Positions 52,657 to 62,710 of a stretch of DNA of 64,000 bases are shown here, piece by piece. Origin of the DNA: Aequorivita capsosiphonis DSM 23843 (GTDB lineage: Bacteria > Bacteroidota > Bacteroidia > Flavobacteriales > Flavobacteriaceae); NCBI RefSeq assembly GCF_000429125.1, contig NZ_KE386849.1:55418-119417 (forward strand), given 5' to 3'. The stretch's first letter is position 1; each line of letters starts with the position of its first letter. The position numbers and the translations under genes are program-made. Under the pieces are notes generated by a model. That model saw nothing but the letters and a program-made list of their open reading frames with translations. It searched no databases and was not told the DNA's origin.

Positions 52657-53700
52657 TTAATTAGCGTCATACATTTTCTCATAATACTCCTTATACGCTC
52701 CACTCGTTACTCGCTCCATCCACTTTTCATTTTCCAAATACCAATCAATAGTTTTTGAAAGTCCTTCTTTGAATTGTAGGCTTGGTTTCCAATTTAATTC
52801 ATTTGCTATTTTACTGGCATCAATGGCATAACGTGCATCATGGCCGGCACGATCTTTTACGAAAGTAATTAATTCTTTGGATGAATCTTTCGGTCTATTG
52901 AGTTTTTCATCCATCAGGTTACAGAGTACATGGATCAAATCTAGATTGGTCCATTCGTTATGCCCGCCTATATTATAAGTTTCTCCAGTTTTACCTTTAA
53001 AGTATATTTCTTCAATTGCTCGTGCATGATCTTCTACCCACAACCAATCTCTCACATTTAGTCCGTCCCCATAAATAGGCACGGCTTTGTTATTTTTGAT
53101 ATTATTTATAGCCAATGGTATCAGTTTCTCTGGAAATTGATGTGCCCCATAGTTATTGGAGCAGTTTGAAATAACTATATCCAAACCATAGGTATCGTGG
53201 TAAGCACGTACAAAATGATCTGAACTTGCTTTGGAGGCCGAATACGGAGAATGTGGGTCATATTTGGTCTCTTCGGTAAACAATCCTTCTGCCCCTAATT
53301 CCCCATAAACCTCATCGGTCGATATGTGATAAAATCTAAAGTTTGGATTTTTGGAGCTTTTGGCCGTATTGAGAAGATTTACAGTGCCCACAACATTGGT
53401 CATCACAAATTCCAACGGATTACTAATGGATCGATCTACATGAGATTCTGCCGCGAGGTGGATGATGCCATCAGGCTGATGGGTTTCAAATAGTTCGTGC
53501 ACAAAATTAGCATCGACAATATCTCCTTTGATAAACTGATAGTTTTCAGCATGTTCAAGATCTTCTAAGTTGGTAAGATTTCCAGCATAGGTTAACTTGT
53601 CAACATTTATAATTTTGCAATCGAGATATTTTTTTACGAAGCGGCGTACCACATGGGTACCAATAAATCCCGCACCTCCAGTAATTATGATTTTTTTCAT
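52657..53700 (-). CDS. rfbB: dTDP-glucose 4,6-dehydratase
   Basis: This 347-residue extended SDR enzyme has IITGGAGFIGTHVVRRF, DKLTYAGNLTNL, HLAAESHVDRSI, FYHISTDEVYG with the Thr-Asp-Glu catalytic set, and PYSASKASSDHFVRAY with Tyr and Lys. It removes water from dTDP-glucose to form dTDP-4-keto-6-deoxyglucose, the branch point for rhamnose and amino-deoxyhexoses. Sequence and length match RmlB/RfbB closely. Confidence 0.96.
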   Translation of the reverse strand: MKKIIITGGAGFIGTHVVRRFVKKYLDCKIINVDKLTYAGNLTNLEDLEHAENYQFIKGDIVDANFVHELFETHQPDGIIHLAAESHVDRSISNPLEFVMTNVVGTVNLLNTAKSSKNPNFRFYHISTDEVYGELGAEGLFTEETKYDPHSPYSASKASSDHFVRAYHDTYGLDIVISNCSNNYGAHQFPEKLIPLAINNIKNNKAVPIYGDGLNVRDWLWVEDHARAIEEIYFKGKTGETYNIGGHNEWTNLDLIHVLCNLMDEKLNRPKDSSKELITFVKDRAGHDARYAIDASKIANELNWKPSLQFKEGLSKTIDWYLENEKWMERVTSGAYKEYYEKMYDAN

Positions 53701-53920
53701 GTTTGGCTATTTCAAGAAAGCAAATGTAATGAAACTTGAGAGAGCTATAAAGTGTTTAACTAGGGTTTGGATATTATTAGTAGAAGAAGAAACGTGTTTC
53801 TGGTAACGATATTGTAATAAGTCTATTAGGCTAAAGAATAATAGGAATTGCCATTTCACATAGAACTTAATTTTACAAGATTAGCTTAATCCTATTACAC
53901 TCAAAATATCGCTTTTCAAT

Positions 53921-55717
53921 TTACAATTCCTGCAACTCCACCATCTTCCGAAATCTATCTTGTTTCTGTACGAGGGCATCAAAATGATCCACATCCAGGA
54001 TTTTCCCCTTATCCATAAAGACGATACGATCTGCATTGCGGATGGTAGAGAGACGGTGTGCAACAGCAAGAATGGTGTATTGACCCTGTAAGGCATCAAT
54101 ACTCTCTTGAATTGCTTTTTCGGTTTCGGAATCGAGGGCAGAAGTAGCTTCATCCAGAATAAGGATATCAATTTCTTTAAACAACTCCCTGGCGATGGAG
54201 ATTCGTTGTTTCTGTCCGCCACTGAGGTTGATACCGTTATTACCGAGTTCAGTATTTTTTCCGTTTGGCAACTCATTTAGAAAATCAGCGAGTGCAGCTT
54301 GTTGCGCACTGCGCTCAAAGCGTTTAAGGTTTTCAGGGGTTGGTGGGGCCCAAAAAGTTACATTGTTATAAATGGTGTCATTAAAAACCACCGGATCTTG
54401 ACTTACATAACCAATCCGTTTTTGATAGCTTTCTTTATTTATTTCTTTTAACGGGATTTCATCAATCAAAATGCGGCCTTGACTTTCTGGTAAAAGACCT
54501 GCGATCAGGTTGACCAAAGTGGTTTTACCACTACCGCTTTCTCCTACAAAGGCCACGCTTTCATTGCGTTTAATCTCGAGATTGATATCGTTTAAAATTT
54601 GTTCTTCTCCATACGCAAAATTGACATGCTCGATGGTTATTTTTTTATCCAAACTCTTAATAGTAGTTTTTCCAGTTTTTTCTTTTCCAGCTTCTAAGTG
54701 TTTTTGGAAATCCTGCATATTTTCAATGGAACCGGAAACAGCCATATAGGAATTCCAATAGCCCTGCAATGCCATTAACGAACTGAGCGCTCTATAAAAA
54801 AACAATAAACTAATTAAGATCACACCTATATTACCACCAAAGAAAGTGGCTTGAATAAAAATAACAACCGCTATAATAATCACCAACATAGGTTCACGTG
54901 CGGCGGTGGCAATACTGTTTAATGAGCCAATGCGTCTTAGAGATTTTTCAATATTAAAAATGGTTTCCTTTAGCTTCTCACCGTATTCGTTAACCATACC
55001 GGTGGCTTTCAAATATTTAAAATGTCCGACATGCTGAATAACTTGTCCTTGAAAAGTAGAGTTGTAACGTGTCAATTCTCGAGAAGCCCCTTTGGTACGT
55101 TTGTAAATAAACTGGTATAGAAAATTAGTTAAGACCCCGCCAATGGTTACCAATACCGCAAACTGTGGATCAGCCATAAAGGCAAAACCAATATAAACCA
55201 GCACCATAACGGCTTGCTGAAAAGTATGAAAATAATTGGCAAAGGCAAGCGAAACTCTCCCTACCTCGCCTGTCATTGTATTTTGAATACGCCCTACATC
55301 AGACAAGATAAAGCGTTTAAAATCCAATCGATTTAGAAGAGTTAGGAGGTTGAGTCTAATTTTACGATTAAAGCTTTGTAATAGGATAACGAGATAAATA
55401 CTCCTCATATAAGTGGCGACTCCTTTGAGAACAAAGAAGACCATCATCATGATCAACACGCCAACCAAAGTCATGGGAATGCCTAAGCCTTGAATTGCTT
55501 TGATAAATATGCCTAATTGCCCCATTTCGTCAGGATTGGCTAAGCCGCCATCTTCTACTACTTGTAGCAAAGGAATAAACATGGTCAATCCCAAGCCGTC
55601 CAGAAAACTCACGGCAATACTAAGGATAAAAGCAATAAAAATCTTGCTACGAAGGTATCTGTAGAAAAAGGTAAAGTCCTTAAAGTACTTTTTTACTAAA
55701 TCTTTTAGCTTTTGCAT
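53921..55717 (-). CDS. ABC transporter, fused permease-ATPase (MsbA/PglK type), copy 1
   Basis: This 598-residue half-transporter has six predicted membrane helices within residues 25-330 (IFIAFILSIAVSFLDGLGLT, VGVLIMMMVFFVLKG, and others) and an ATPase at about 350-598: VGESGSGKTTLVNLI (Walker A), LSGGQKQRISIAREL (signature), ILILDEATSALD (Walker B) and AVAHRLSTI (switch His). Homodimers of this type flip lipid-linked glycans (PglK) or export lipids (MsbA). In a locus with no Wzx it is the best flippase candidate. Confidence 0.9.
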   Translation of the reverse strand: MQKLKDLVKKYFKDFTFFYRYLRSKIFIAFILSIAVSFLDGLGLTMFIPLLQVVEDGGLANPDEMGQLGIFIKAIQGLGIPMTLVGVLIMMMVFFVLKGVATYMRSIYLVILLQSFNRKIRLNLLTLLNRLDFKRFILSDVGRIQNTMTGEVGRVSLAFANYFHTFQQAVMVLVYIGFAFMADPQFAVLVTIGGVLTNFLYQFIYKRTKGASRELTRYNSTFQGQVIQHVGHFKYLKATGMVNEYGEKLKETIFNIEKSLRRIGSLNSIATAAREPMLVIIIAVVIFIQATFFGGNIGVILISLLFFYRALSSLMALQGYWNSYMAVSGSIENMQDFQKHLEAGKEKTGKTTIKSLDKKITIEHVNFAYGEEQILNDINLEIKRNESVAFVGESGSGKTTLVNLIAGLLPESQGRILIDEIPLKEINKESYQKRIGYVSQDPVVFNDTIYNNVTFWAPPTPENLKRFERSAQQAALADFLNELPNGKNTELGNNGINLSGGQKQRISIARELFKEIDILILDEATSALDSETEKAIQESIDALQGQYTILAVAHRLSTIRNADRIVFMDKGKILDVDHFDALVQKQDRFRKMVELQEL

Positions 55718-55929
55718 GAACTGGCTTCGTTGTTATTTATTCTTTTTGAATCAGCCGCGAAATTATACATTTTTAATAAGATAATCTGTGTTTATGAAAT
55801 AAATAGACTGCTAGATGCTAGTAATTTGTAATTGACGAGAGGTGAGATTTGAGACATGAGATGTGAGAGATCAATCATCTGAAAAATAAAAATGTTTAAA
55901 GCTTATGCTAAGTTGCTGATTTTTTTTTT

Positions 55930-56045
55930 AGAATTAGGATTGGGGAGAGCCTCCATCTCGGCACTTCGACAAGCTAAGCACAGCGCTTCGCTCGATGACC
56001 GATCTCGGCTCTTTTTGTCTTTGAGCGCAGTCAAAAGGTAATGAC
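55930..56045. repeat. Intergenic palindromic repeat
   Basis: In the 349-base gap between the two ABC-transporter genes is a segment with CACTTCGACAAGCTAAGCAC, GCGCTTCGCTCGATGACCG and TTTGAGCGCAGTCAAAAGG, parts of which are inverted versions of each other. The style matches the TTCGACAAGCTCAGTGACC intergenic repeats widespread in bacterial genomes. The remaining gap has no gene. Confidence 0.5.
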
Positions 56046-56066
56046 GTTTCCAGACTGTTTACTTCA

Positions 56067-57863
56067 TCACAATTCCTGCAATTCTACCATTTTTTTAAAC
56101 CTATCTTGTTTCTGAATCAATTTTTCAAAAGAGTCCACATCTACAATTTTCCCTTTGTCCATAAATACAATTCGGTCTGTGTTGCGGATAGTCGAGAGAC
56201 GATGGGCAACTATAAGCAGGGTGTATTTTCCTTGTAAGGCTTCGATGCTGCTTTGGATAGCTTTTTCGGTTTCAGAGTCTAAAGCCGAAGTGGCCTCGTC
56301 CAAAATCAATAAGTCAATGTCCTTATAAAGTTCTCTTGCAATAGAGACTCTTTGTCTTTGTCCGCCGCTCAAATTGATGCCATTGTTGCCTAAAATGGTA
56401 TTTTCTCGTTCATTCAGTTCTTGCATGAATTCTTCTAAAGAGGCTTTTTGGATGCTTTCCTCAAAACGAAGTTGATTTTCAGGTGTTTTTGAGTCCCAAA
56501 AAGTCACATTGTTAAAGAGATTGTCATCAAAAATCACTGGATCTTGGCTGACGTAACCGATGCGTTTTTGGTAAGTCTTAGATTGAAAATCACTTAGTGA
56601 AATGCCTTCTATTTTAATACTTCCACTACCAGGATGTAAAAGACCGGTAATCAAACTAATAAGGGTAGTTTTACCGCTACCGCTTTCTCCGACAAAAGCG
56701 ATGCTTTCATTTTTTGAGATTTCAAGATTTATCTCTTTTAAAATTGGTTTTGATCCATAAGAAAAATGGAGGTTTTCTATGGAGATTCCGCTTTTAAACG
56801 TTTTGAAAGCAATTTTACCATCGGTAAACTGATGTTGCCTTAAGGTGTCGCTAAAGGATTCAATATTTTCTAAGGAACCCGAGACTTTTAAAAAGGTATT
56901 CCACTGCGCTTGAAGTCCGATTAAGGAAGTCAAAGCCCTATAGAAGAAGAGCAAACTAACCATAGCCGTACTCAAAGTACCTCCGAAAAAATAAAATTGT
57001 ACCCACATAACAACTGCCAATACAACAATCACGACCGGTTCTATCACCGCACCTCCTATACTGGACAGCATCCCCAATCGTTTTCGGGAGGCTTCTATGG
57101 AGAAGATGGTTTCTTCCAGCTTTTTGGTGAATTTTTCGATCATTCCAGTGGAACGTAAATATTTGAAATGCGCTACATGTTGAATAATCTGACCCTGAAA
57201 AACGTGGTTTTGCTCAGTTAAGCTTCTGGAAGCTTTCCGAGTGCGACTATAAATTATTTTGAATAAAAAATGTGAAATAATACCAAAGACAATCACTAAA
57301 AGAGCAAATCCAGGATTGATAAGGAAGGCGAATCCAAGATATACCAATGCCATTAAAGCGTTTTTAAGTGTTCCAAAATAAGTGGTAAAAGCATTGGAAA
57401 CCCGATCAACCTCCCCGCTTAAAGTGTTTTGAATACGACCTGAATCAGTTAATATAAATTCTTTAAAACTGATTTCGTTCAATCCTCTTAATAAGAAAAC
57501 TCTGATTTTTCTGATAAATGCCTGTTGTAAAATAATAAAGTAGATACTACCGAAGTATTTTACAATTCCTTTTAGGATAAAAAAGACCAACATAACGAGT
57601 ATAATCTTGGTCAAACTAAGGTTAATACCAATATTTCGAATGCCTTCCACCAGAAAGCCTATTTTTCCCATAACAGATGGATCGACGCCTCCTTCTTGAT
57701 TGAGCATTTGCAACAAGGGCAAAAACATCGATAATCCCAAGGCATCCAAAACACTGGTGAGAAGACTAACGAGTAAGATTAAAAACACCTTATTACCGAG
57801 ATGGGCGTAGAAAAAAGAAAACCCGGATGTGTATTCTTTAAAAACTCCTTTGGAATTGCTCAT
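56067..57863 (-). CDS. ABC transporter, fused permease-ATPase (MsbA/PglK type), copy 2
   Basis: This 598-residue paralog of the gene at 53921 has the same length once the ATG at 57863 (MSNSKGVFKEYT) is chosen over the TTG at 57890. It has Walker A VGESGSGKTTLISLI, signature LSGGQRQRVSIAREL, Walker B LLILDEATSALD and VAHRLSTI. The ATPase halves are almost identical over long stretches, while the membrane halves share layout (FFILKGIVKY versus FFVLKGVATY) but differ in detail. The two may form a heterodimer or handle two lipid-linked substrates. Confidence 0.9.
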   Translation of the reverse strand: MSNSKGVFKEYTSGFSFFYAHLGNKVFLILLVSLLTSVLDALGLSMFLPLLQMLNQEGGVDPSVMGKIGFLVEGIRNIGINLSLTKIILVMLVFFILKGIVKYFGSIYFIILQQAFIRKIRVFLLRGLNEISFKEFILTDSGRIQNTLSGEVDRVSNAFTTYFGTLKNALMALVYLGFAFLINPGFALLVIVFGIISHFLFKIIYSRTRKASRSLTEQNHVFQGQIIQHVAHFKYLRSTGMIEKFTKKLEETIFSIEASRKRLGMLSSIGGAVIEPVVIVVLAVVMWVQFYFFGGTLSTAMVSLLFFYRALTSLIGLQAQWNTFLKVSGSLENIESFSDTLRQHQFTDGKIAFKTFKSGISIENLHFSYGSKPILKEINLEISKNESIAFVGESGSGKTTLISLITGLLHPGSGSIKIEGISLSDFQSKTYQKRIGYVSQDPVIFDDNLFNNVTFWDSKTPENQLRFEESIQKASLEEFMQELNERENTILGNNGINLSGGQRQRVSIARELYKDIDLLILDEATSALDSETEKAIQSSIEALQGKYTLLIVAHRLSTIRNTDRIVFMDKGKIVDVDSFEKLIQKQDRFKKMVELQEL

Positions 57864-57910
57864 ATCTATAGTTAATGATAGGTTTAACAAAACCTATTCA
57901 ATGAAATTAT

Positions 57911-58921
57911 TTAATTATTCCTACCCCGAGAGAATATTTTTGAAAACTTGGTTTTCAAAAGTTTAAGCTGTAAAGGTATTAAGCTTTTATTTAATTTCTT
58001 TCGTTCTTTCTTAGTCTTCAGTAAAGGTTTGATTTCTTTGTATAGCGTTCTTGCCTCTACATTTCTATTTTTGAGCTCTGGGGTACTTATCTTTCGGGTA
58101 GACATTAATCCAGAAACCCTTAGATTGATAAGCTTGTAGGAAATGTCTAAATACTTTTCTCTTACAAATTCGTTTTTATCTTTTTCATATATCTCTTTAA
58201 AGATATAATAATGAACTAGCAATAAATCTTGAGGTCTCCTACCGCTATAAACTCCGCCTGAATGCCGGTTATAACCCGCTAAGATTTCTTTACTATAATA
58301 TGCATTTTTGGCTTTTAAAAGATGATAGAAAAGATGAACGTCAAAAGAGAACTCATACTCGTCCAATACTTTTGCCCCATCGGGTAGGTTTCGAAATAAA
58401 ACAGTAGAAGGCCTTATAAACCAGTGTTTTATTAAATCTCCCAAATCAAAGTAAAAACCTTTTTCATCTTCTTTTTCAGGAGAGACCAAACTGGTTTTTA
58501 TCACTGATTTTTCTTCCCCGTTTTGAATCAGATTAAAAGCGCCACAAACCAATGAATAATCGGGGTTTGATTCTAAAAACGCGACTTGTTTTTGTAGCTT
58601 ATCCTCTCCTATCCAGTAATCATCTCCATCACAAAGCGCTATATATTTTCCCTTAGCCCTTGGATAATTAAACCGTAGGTTAATACCCCCAGCTTTCTTG
58701 GACCATTGATTTTCCGTTTGTAAAATGGGTTTGACTAGTTCAGGGTATTTATGTTGAAACTCTTTAATAATAGTTTGTGTGGCATCTGTAGAGGCATCAT
58801 CGTGAATTAAAATTTCAAAAAGAAAGTCACATTTTTGGCTCACTAAACTTTCGAGACAATGGCGAATGTACTTTTCGTGATTGTAGGTGACACAGAGTAT
58901 GGAAACTAGCGGTTTTTTCAT
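57911..58921 (-). CDS. Glycosyltransferase family 2
   Basis: This 336-residue GT-A enzyme begins MKKPLVSILCVTYNHEKYIR, with LIHDDASTDATQTIIKEF and ALCDGDDYWIGEDKLQ. Its first 120 residues match the gene at 40466, including ILQTENQWSKKAGG, but the C-terminal half is unrelated to the group A tail, so these enzymes exchange acceptor-side halves. It overlaps the WbqC-GNAT gene by 4 bases (58918-58921). Confidence 0.88.
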   Translation of the reverse strand: MKKPLVSILCVTYNHEKYIRHCLESLVSQKCDFLFEILIHDDASTDATQTIIKEFQHKYPELVKPILQTENQWSKKAGGINLRFNYPRAKGKYIALCDGDDYWIGEDKLQKQVAFLESNPDYSLVCGAFNLIQNGEEKSVIKTSLVSPEKEDEKGFYFDLGDLIKHWFIRPSTVLFRNLPDGAKVLDEYEFSFDVHLFYHLLKAKNAYYSKEILAGYNRHSGGVYSGRRPQDLLLVHYYIFKEIYEKDKNEFVREKYLDISYKLINLRVSGLMSTRKISTPELKNRNVEARTLYKEIKPLLKTKKERKKLNKSLIPLQLKLLKTKFSKIFSRGRNN

Positions 58922-60144
58922 ATTTCCTTAATCAAGTAAGTGGATTTTTGATCTTTTTTGAATTCGTAAAAACCTAATTTCTTATAAAAAAAGATTAATA
59001 TTTGATTGGCATTTCGCACTTCGGTGTGCAGGCTTGAAATGGGTATTTTTTTCCCTTCTAAATTATGGAACAGTATTTTTGCAAAATCGCGACCAAGGAC
59101 TTGTATTTCTGGCGAAACTTCTGAATCTTGATCCTCTAAATAGTTTAAAAGCCCAATGATCAACTCCATCCCTTGACCGCGATATTGTCTCTCAATACTG
59201 AAATTGGTAATAAAAAGGAACTGTTTTTCTGTATTGTAATAACTAGCCATCAAGCCGATTAATCTTTCTTCTACAAAATACTCTAATCGAACAGCGCTAT
59301 CTGCTAATTTTTGTGCATAAGTATCAATGTCAACATAGGTGTGTAAAGCAGGCTTAAAATCTTTATCTACACGCCATAGATGCTCCTGAATCTGTTGAGC
59401 ATTCGATTTGTTGAAGGAATAATTTTTCATTGTTGGAGAGATGATTTGATATTCTTTTAAATAAGTTTGAATTTGATCGACACTGTTAAACATACAAACA
59501 TCCAAAATGGATAAAAAGGGAACAAAGGCTTGGTCAAATTGTGGGTATTCAACATTTTTGGTCTTATAAAAACAGAGTTTTATTTGTTCATTCGCAAAAT
59601 CTTCAACACTATACAGTTCTTCTCCACTAACCGAGTTGATATAATGCGTTGCATGCAAGGCTTTACAAACGCCAATCACCTTGTCCTGCGCTTTGAGTTG
59701 GTTAATTTCTTTACCGATTTTAGAAAATACTTTTATCGGTGTTTTAATTTCTAAGTACTCTTTAATCGTCTCTACACTATGTAGAATATAATTAAATAAA
59801 TTGTGGTCTTCAAAACATATAATTTTTTCAACCAGCGGGAAGAAGGTGTCAAAATAAGGTGCTTTCCTATAATTAGCCTCAACCTTTCTTAGAAGCTTCG
59901 CTCCTTCTGTTTTAAAATCAGCTACTAAATAGCGCTGATCTACATCCAAAAAATCTGAATCTTTTTTAACCGGTAAAATAAAATAAGCATCCTTTCCATT
60001 TTGAAGCATGCGATTCCTTCTAATCCAACTGGCTCTTGAAAATTCGATGTTATCGTAAATAACAAATTCATCTACCATATTCATCAGTTGAAAATAACCG
60101 ATATAGGGTAAAAAATAGGGTTGCATGATTCCGATCTTCTTCAT
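58918..60144 (-). CDS. WbqC-GNAT fusion protein
   Basis: This 408-residue protein has a WbqC-like domain at about 1-230 (MKKIGIMQPYFLPYIGYFQL, FVIYDNIEFSRASWIRRNRM, YINSVSGEELYSVEDF) and a GNAT acetyltransferase at about 245-400 (LRVEYFVEERLIGLM-like core, SIERQYRGQGMELIIGLLNY with the CoA loop, and a late FFYKKLGFYEF motif). At 35343-36629 the same two activities are separate neighbouring genes. The fusion implies that the WbqC product is the acetylation substrate or that both act on one intermediate. Coupled by 4-base overlaps to the genes on either side. Confidence 0.85.
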   Translation of the reverse strand: MKKIGIMQPYFLPYIGYFQLMNMVDEFVIYDNIEFSRASWIRRNRMLQNGKDAYFILPVKKDSDFLDVDQRYLVADFKTEGAKLLRKVEANYRKAPYFDTFFPLVEKIICFEDHNLFNYILHSVETIKEYLEIKTPIKVFSKIGKEINQLKAQDKVIGVCKALHATHYINSVSGEELYSVEDFANEQIKLCFYKTKNVEYPQFDQAFVPFLSILDVCMFNSVDQIQTYLKEYQIISPTMKNYSFNKSNAQQIQEHLWRVDKDFKPALHTYVDIDTYAQKLADSAVRLEYFVEERLIGLMASYYNTEKQFLFITNFSIERQYRGQGMELIIGLLNYLEDQDSEVSPEIQVLGRDFAKILFHNLEGKKIPISSLHTEVRNANQILIFFYKKLGFYEFKKDQKSTYLIKEI

Positions 60145-61445
60145 TCGAAAAGATGTTTTAAAAGCTTAAAGTTTTGTTTGGACTTTTCTTCTACTATTGG
60201 GATTTGCTGGTCAAGTTTTTCTTTTATTAGTTTTAAATGCTGAATACAATCTTGTATTTTCTCATATATATCTTCGCTTTTATTGGGGTCAGCAACATAA
60301 TCTAACATGGCTGCTTCCTCTGCAAAGCCTTTTAGCTTATGTGCATCAGGACCATTTCCATATTCTATAATTACCGTAGGAATTTTCTGGCTCAATCCAG
60401 CCACCGCACCGTGAATTCTCCCGCTGATCAACATATCAAAATTCCCTATAATAGCTTTAGTTGTCCAAGGATCATAGACCTCGTCAAGTGTAAAGATTCT
60501 ATTTGAATAGCCTTTTTGGGACAAAATTTCTTCCAACTGTTTGATATTTTCGTAATCCCTACCGTGAATAAGACGAAAGGGTTTTTCATTAGGGATAAAT
60601 CCGTTGGAGTGAGACATCAAACATAATTTCACTTCCTGATTTTCATTCAGAAATTTTATCAGCGGATTTACTATGAAATCATAGTCCGAATCTTTCCTCT
60701 TTGAGGTATCAAATGTCTGTGTGGGGAAATTCCATCCACAGAGAATAACGCCTACCACTAAATTCAGTTTTTCTCGATTTAGCAAGGAATGGATTTCCGC
60801 AATTTTTAAATTTTTCTTTGGTTCAAATAAAAAAGAAGGACAGCTTAAGTCTTTTAGTTTGCTTAAGTTAAAACCATTATCTTCTAAAATCTTCCTACTA
60901 AAACTTTCTCTATTGGTCACCAAATCAAAGTTTTCAAAAACCTCTTTTGCAAAATCGAGATTTTTTCCTTGGCTAAAAGGCCCAGGAGAGCCTGCCATCA
61001 TTACGGTTTTTTTCCCTAGAAGCTGCGCTGTTCTATCCTTGTATAAACCCACTAAAAAACGATTTTTCCCTAAAAAATCTGCATTATCTCCCCAAATATC
61101 GCCGCTGAAATCGATTATCAAATCTGCTTCCATTACAGCATCCATAAAAGAAGTTGTTTCTGATAGTGGATTTCCGTTATGATACTCCAACGCACGTTGA
61201 TATTCTTTTTGAGCTATGGACAGATCATTTTCATTAAACCCATAATACCATTCCATAGGGACGACTTCAACATTCTCGTCAATGCAAAATCGTTCAGACA
61301 ATTGTAAAGTTGTTTTAATTTTGGAATCTGGGAAAGTACTATGTAGCATCCTGATGGCGGGCTCAACAATATAATAATTGCCGATGTTCCCGAATTCTAT
61401 TCTACCCCAATGCACTGTAGATTGACCGAAGATAAATATATTCAT
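60141..61445 (-). CDS. Polysaccharide pyruvyl transferase family protein (copy 3)
   Basis: This 434-residue protein has the family layout: FGQSTVHWGRIEFGNIGNYY at the start, ADLIIDFSGDIWGDNADFLG, LVTNRESFSRKILED, and MLISGRIHGAVAGLSQKIPT with Arg-His. It is longer than copies 1 and 2 and its N-terminal motif differs (GNIGNYY), so it may act on another substrate. It overlaps the WbqC-GNAT gene by 4 bases. Confidence 0.83.
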   Translation of the reverse strand: MNIFIFGQSTVHWGRIEFGNIGNYYIVEPAIRMLHSTFPDSKIKTTLQLSERFCIDENVEVVPMEWYYGFNENDLSIAQKEYQRALEYHNGNPLSETTSFMDAVMEADLIIDFSGDIWGDNADFLGKNRFLVGLYKDRTAQLLGKKTVMMAGSPGPFSQGKNLDFAKEVFENFDLVTNRESFSRKILEDNGFNLSKLKDLSCPSFLFEPKKNLKIAEIHSLLNREKLNLVVGVILCGWNFPTQTFDTSKRKDSDYDFIVNPLIKFLNENQEVKLCLMSHSNGFIPNEKPFRLIHGRDYENIKQLEEILSQKGYSNRIFTLDEVYDPWTTKAIIGNFDMLISGRIHGAVAGLSQKIPTVIIEYGNGPDAHKLKGFAEEAAMLDYVADPNKSEDIYEKIQDCIQHLKLIKEKLDQQIPIVEEKSKQNFKLLKHLFE

Positions 61446-61498
61446 TGTTGAGTTTATTGACTGATTGCGGAATGGATTTTTTTCTCCTAATTTCAGAT

Positions 61499-62155
61499 TT
61501 ATAAGAGTTTTAGTTTAGATGAATCAAATTCTTGTTTTTGAGTAGTTTTGTTCAAATAAACGGAAGCAGGATCAGTACTTTTAGAAATTGCACATAACAT
61601 TCCGACAATAGTATATTCTCTAAGAGTTATATTTGGCCCAATCACGGATCCTAAACCTATAAAGACATTTTTCTCCAATTTTACGTTACCAGCCAATATA
61701 CCAACAGAAATAAAGCAGTTATCACCAATTTTGCAGTGATGTCCTATCTTTGAACCAATGATTGTTGTATTATCACCGATTTCAACAAAATTTGAAATGG
61801 CAGTTTCTACCCCAATATATACATTTTCTCCAAGAATAAGATCTTCAGGAAAGTTAGGAATAGGCCAGATACAATTTACGAAACTGTATCCCAATTTCTT
61901 GGCATCTTGAAAAAGCTCTTCTCTGACCCGATTTACATTTTGCGGCCCTACGGCTATAAACATTTTAAACTTTTCTGGGGGATAAGTGTTCAAAATATCT
62001 TCATAGTGAACCACTGGATATCCATTAAGTTCAGACTTATCCAAGTATTCTTTTTTTACGGTAAAGGCTACCACTTCGTGAAGCTTATTTTTCATCATTT
62101 CGTGAGCTACCAACTCTGCGTGACGTCCAGTACCATATATTATAACTTTCTCCAT
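61499..62155 (-). CDS. PglD/NeuD-like acyltransferase (hexapeptide)
   Basis: This 218-residue protein has VIIYGTGRHAELVAHEMMKN (Rossmann-like UDP-sugar-binding part) and hexapeptide repeats (LGENVYIGVETAISNFVEIG, IGHHCKIGDNCFISVGILAG, VFIGLGSVIGPNITLREYTI). PglD acetylates a UDP-4-amino sugar and NeuD acetylates sialic acid. This is the first gene of the long minus-strand polysaccharide transcript; the 5' region is the gap at 62156-62710. It shares layout with the acyltransferase at 47764. Confidence 0.83.
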   Translation of the reverse strand: MEKVIIYGTGRHAELVAHEMMKNKLHEVVAFTVKKEYLDKSELNGYPVVHYEDILNTYPPEKFKMFIAVGPQNVNRVREELFQDAKKLGYSFVNCIWPIPNFPEDLILGENVYIGVETAISNFVEIGDNTTIIGSKIGHHCKIGDNCFISVGILAGNVKLEKNVFIGLGSVIGPNITLREYTIVGMLCAISKSTDPASVYLNKTTQKQEFDSSKLKLL

Positions 62156-62710
62156 TGTATTTTGTTTGCTTGCAAATAAGTTTGGTTAAAAAATGATCTG
62201 GGGATAGATTAAATAAATGTCTAAACAAATTGAGCGAAAGAACATTTTAGTTTGTTTAGGTTGAGTAAGATGGAAAAAACAGCTATTAGCCTTATAAATC
62301 TAATCTTTCTAAGATATGTATTGGTTAAGTCTTGTTGCATCAAAATTAAAACTAATTCTTTTTTTCTTAAATCTTATAATACTAAAACTGCGAAATTGAG
62401 AAGTTCCGCCCTATAATGTCCACTAGGTTTTAAGAATATCCTTCAAAATGCATATGTTTAGATTAAAAAATAAGTGTTTTCATTATTAATTCTCTTTACT
62501 TATTACCTATTACTTTGGAAAATTGAAACGAAATATATTTGATTCCATGTTTTTCCAAAACTACGCCACTGCATCACCATCACCAAGAACTCCTGTGTTT
62601 AATTAAAAGTTGCTTTTATACTTAACCGTCGCGCTAATAAATGTTCAAAGATACAGAATTCATTAAATTAACATGGTTTTAAGAGTTTAAATATTTACTG
62701 CTTTTTTCAA
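62156..62710. other. 555-base 5' region of the polysaccharide locus
   Basis: AT-rich, no gene. A minus-strand TATCTTTG at 62653-62646 fits the -7 element TAnnTTTG, but no TTG stands at the right distance upstream of it. The promoter of the whole locus is expected in this gap. Confidence 0.3.

Noticed and set aside
60721..61182. 153-codon plus-strand frame opposite the pyruvyl-transferase gene
   Set aside because: Antisense shadow of a conserved coding sequence; low-complexity Lys/Ser/Phe composition.
62646..62653. TATCTTTG as the promoter of the polysaccharide locus
   Set aside because: The -7 element fits but there is no TTG at 17-23 bases; one motif alone is common by chance in AT-rich DNA.
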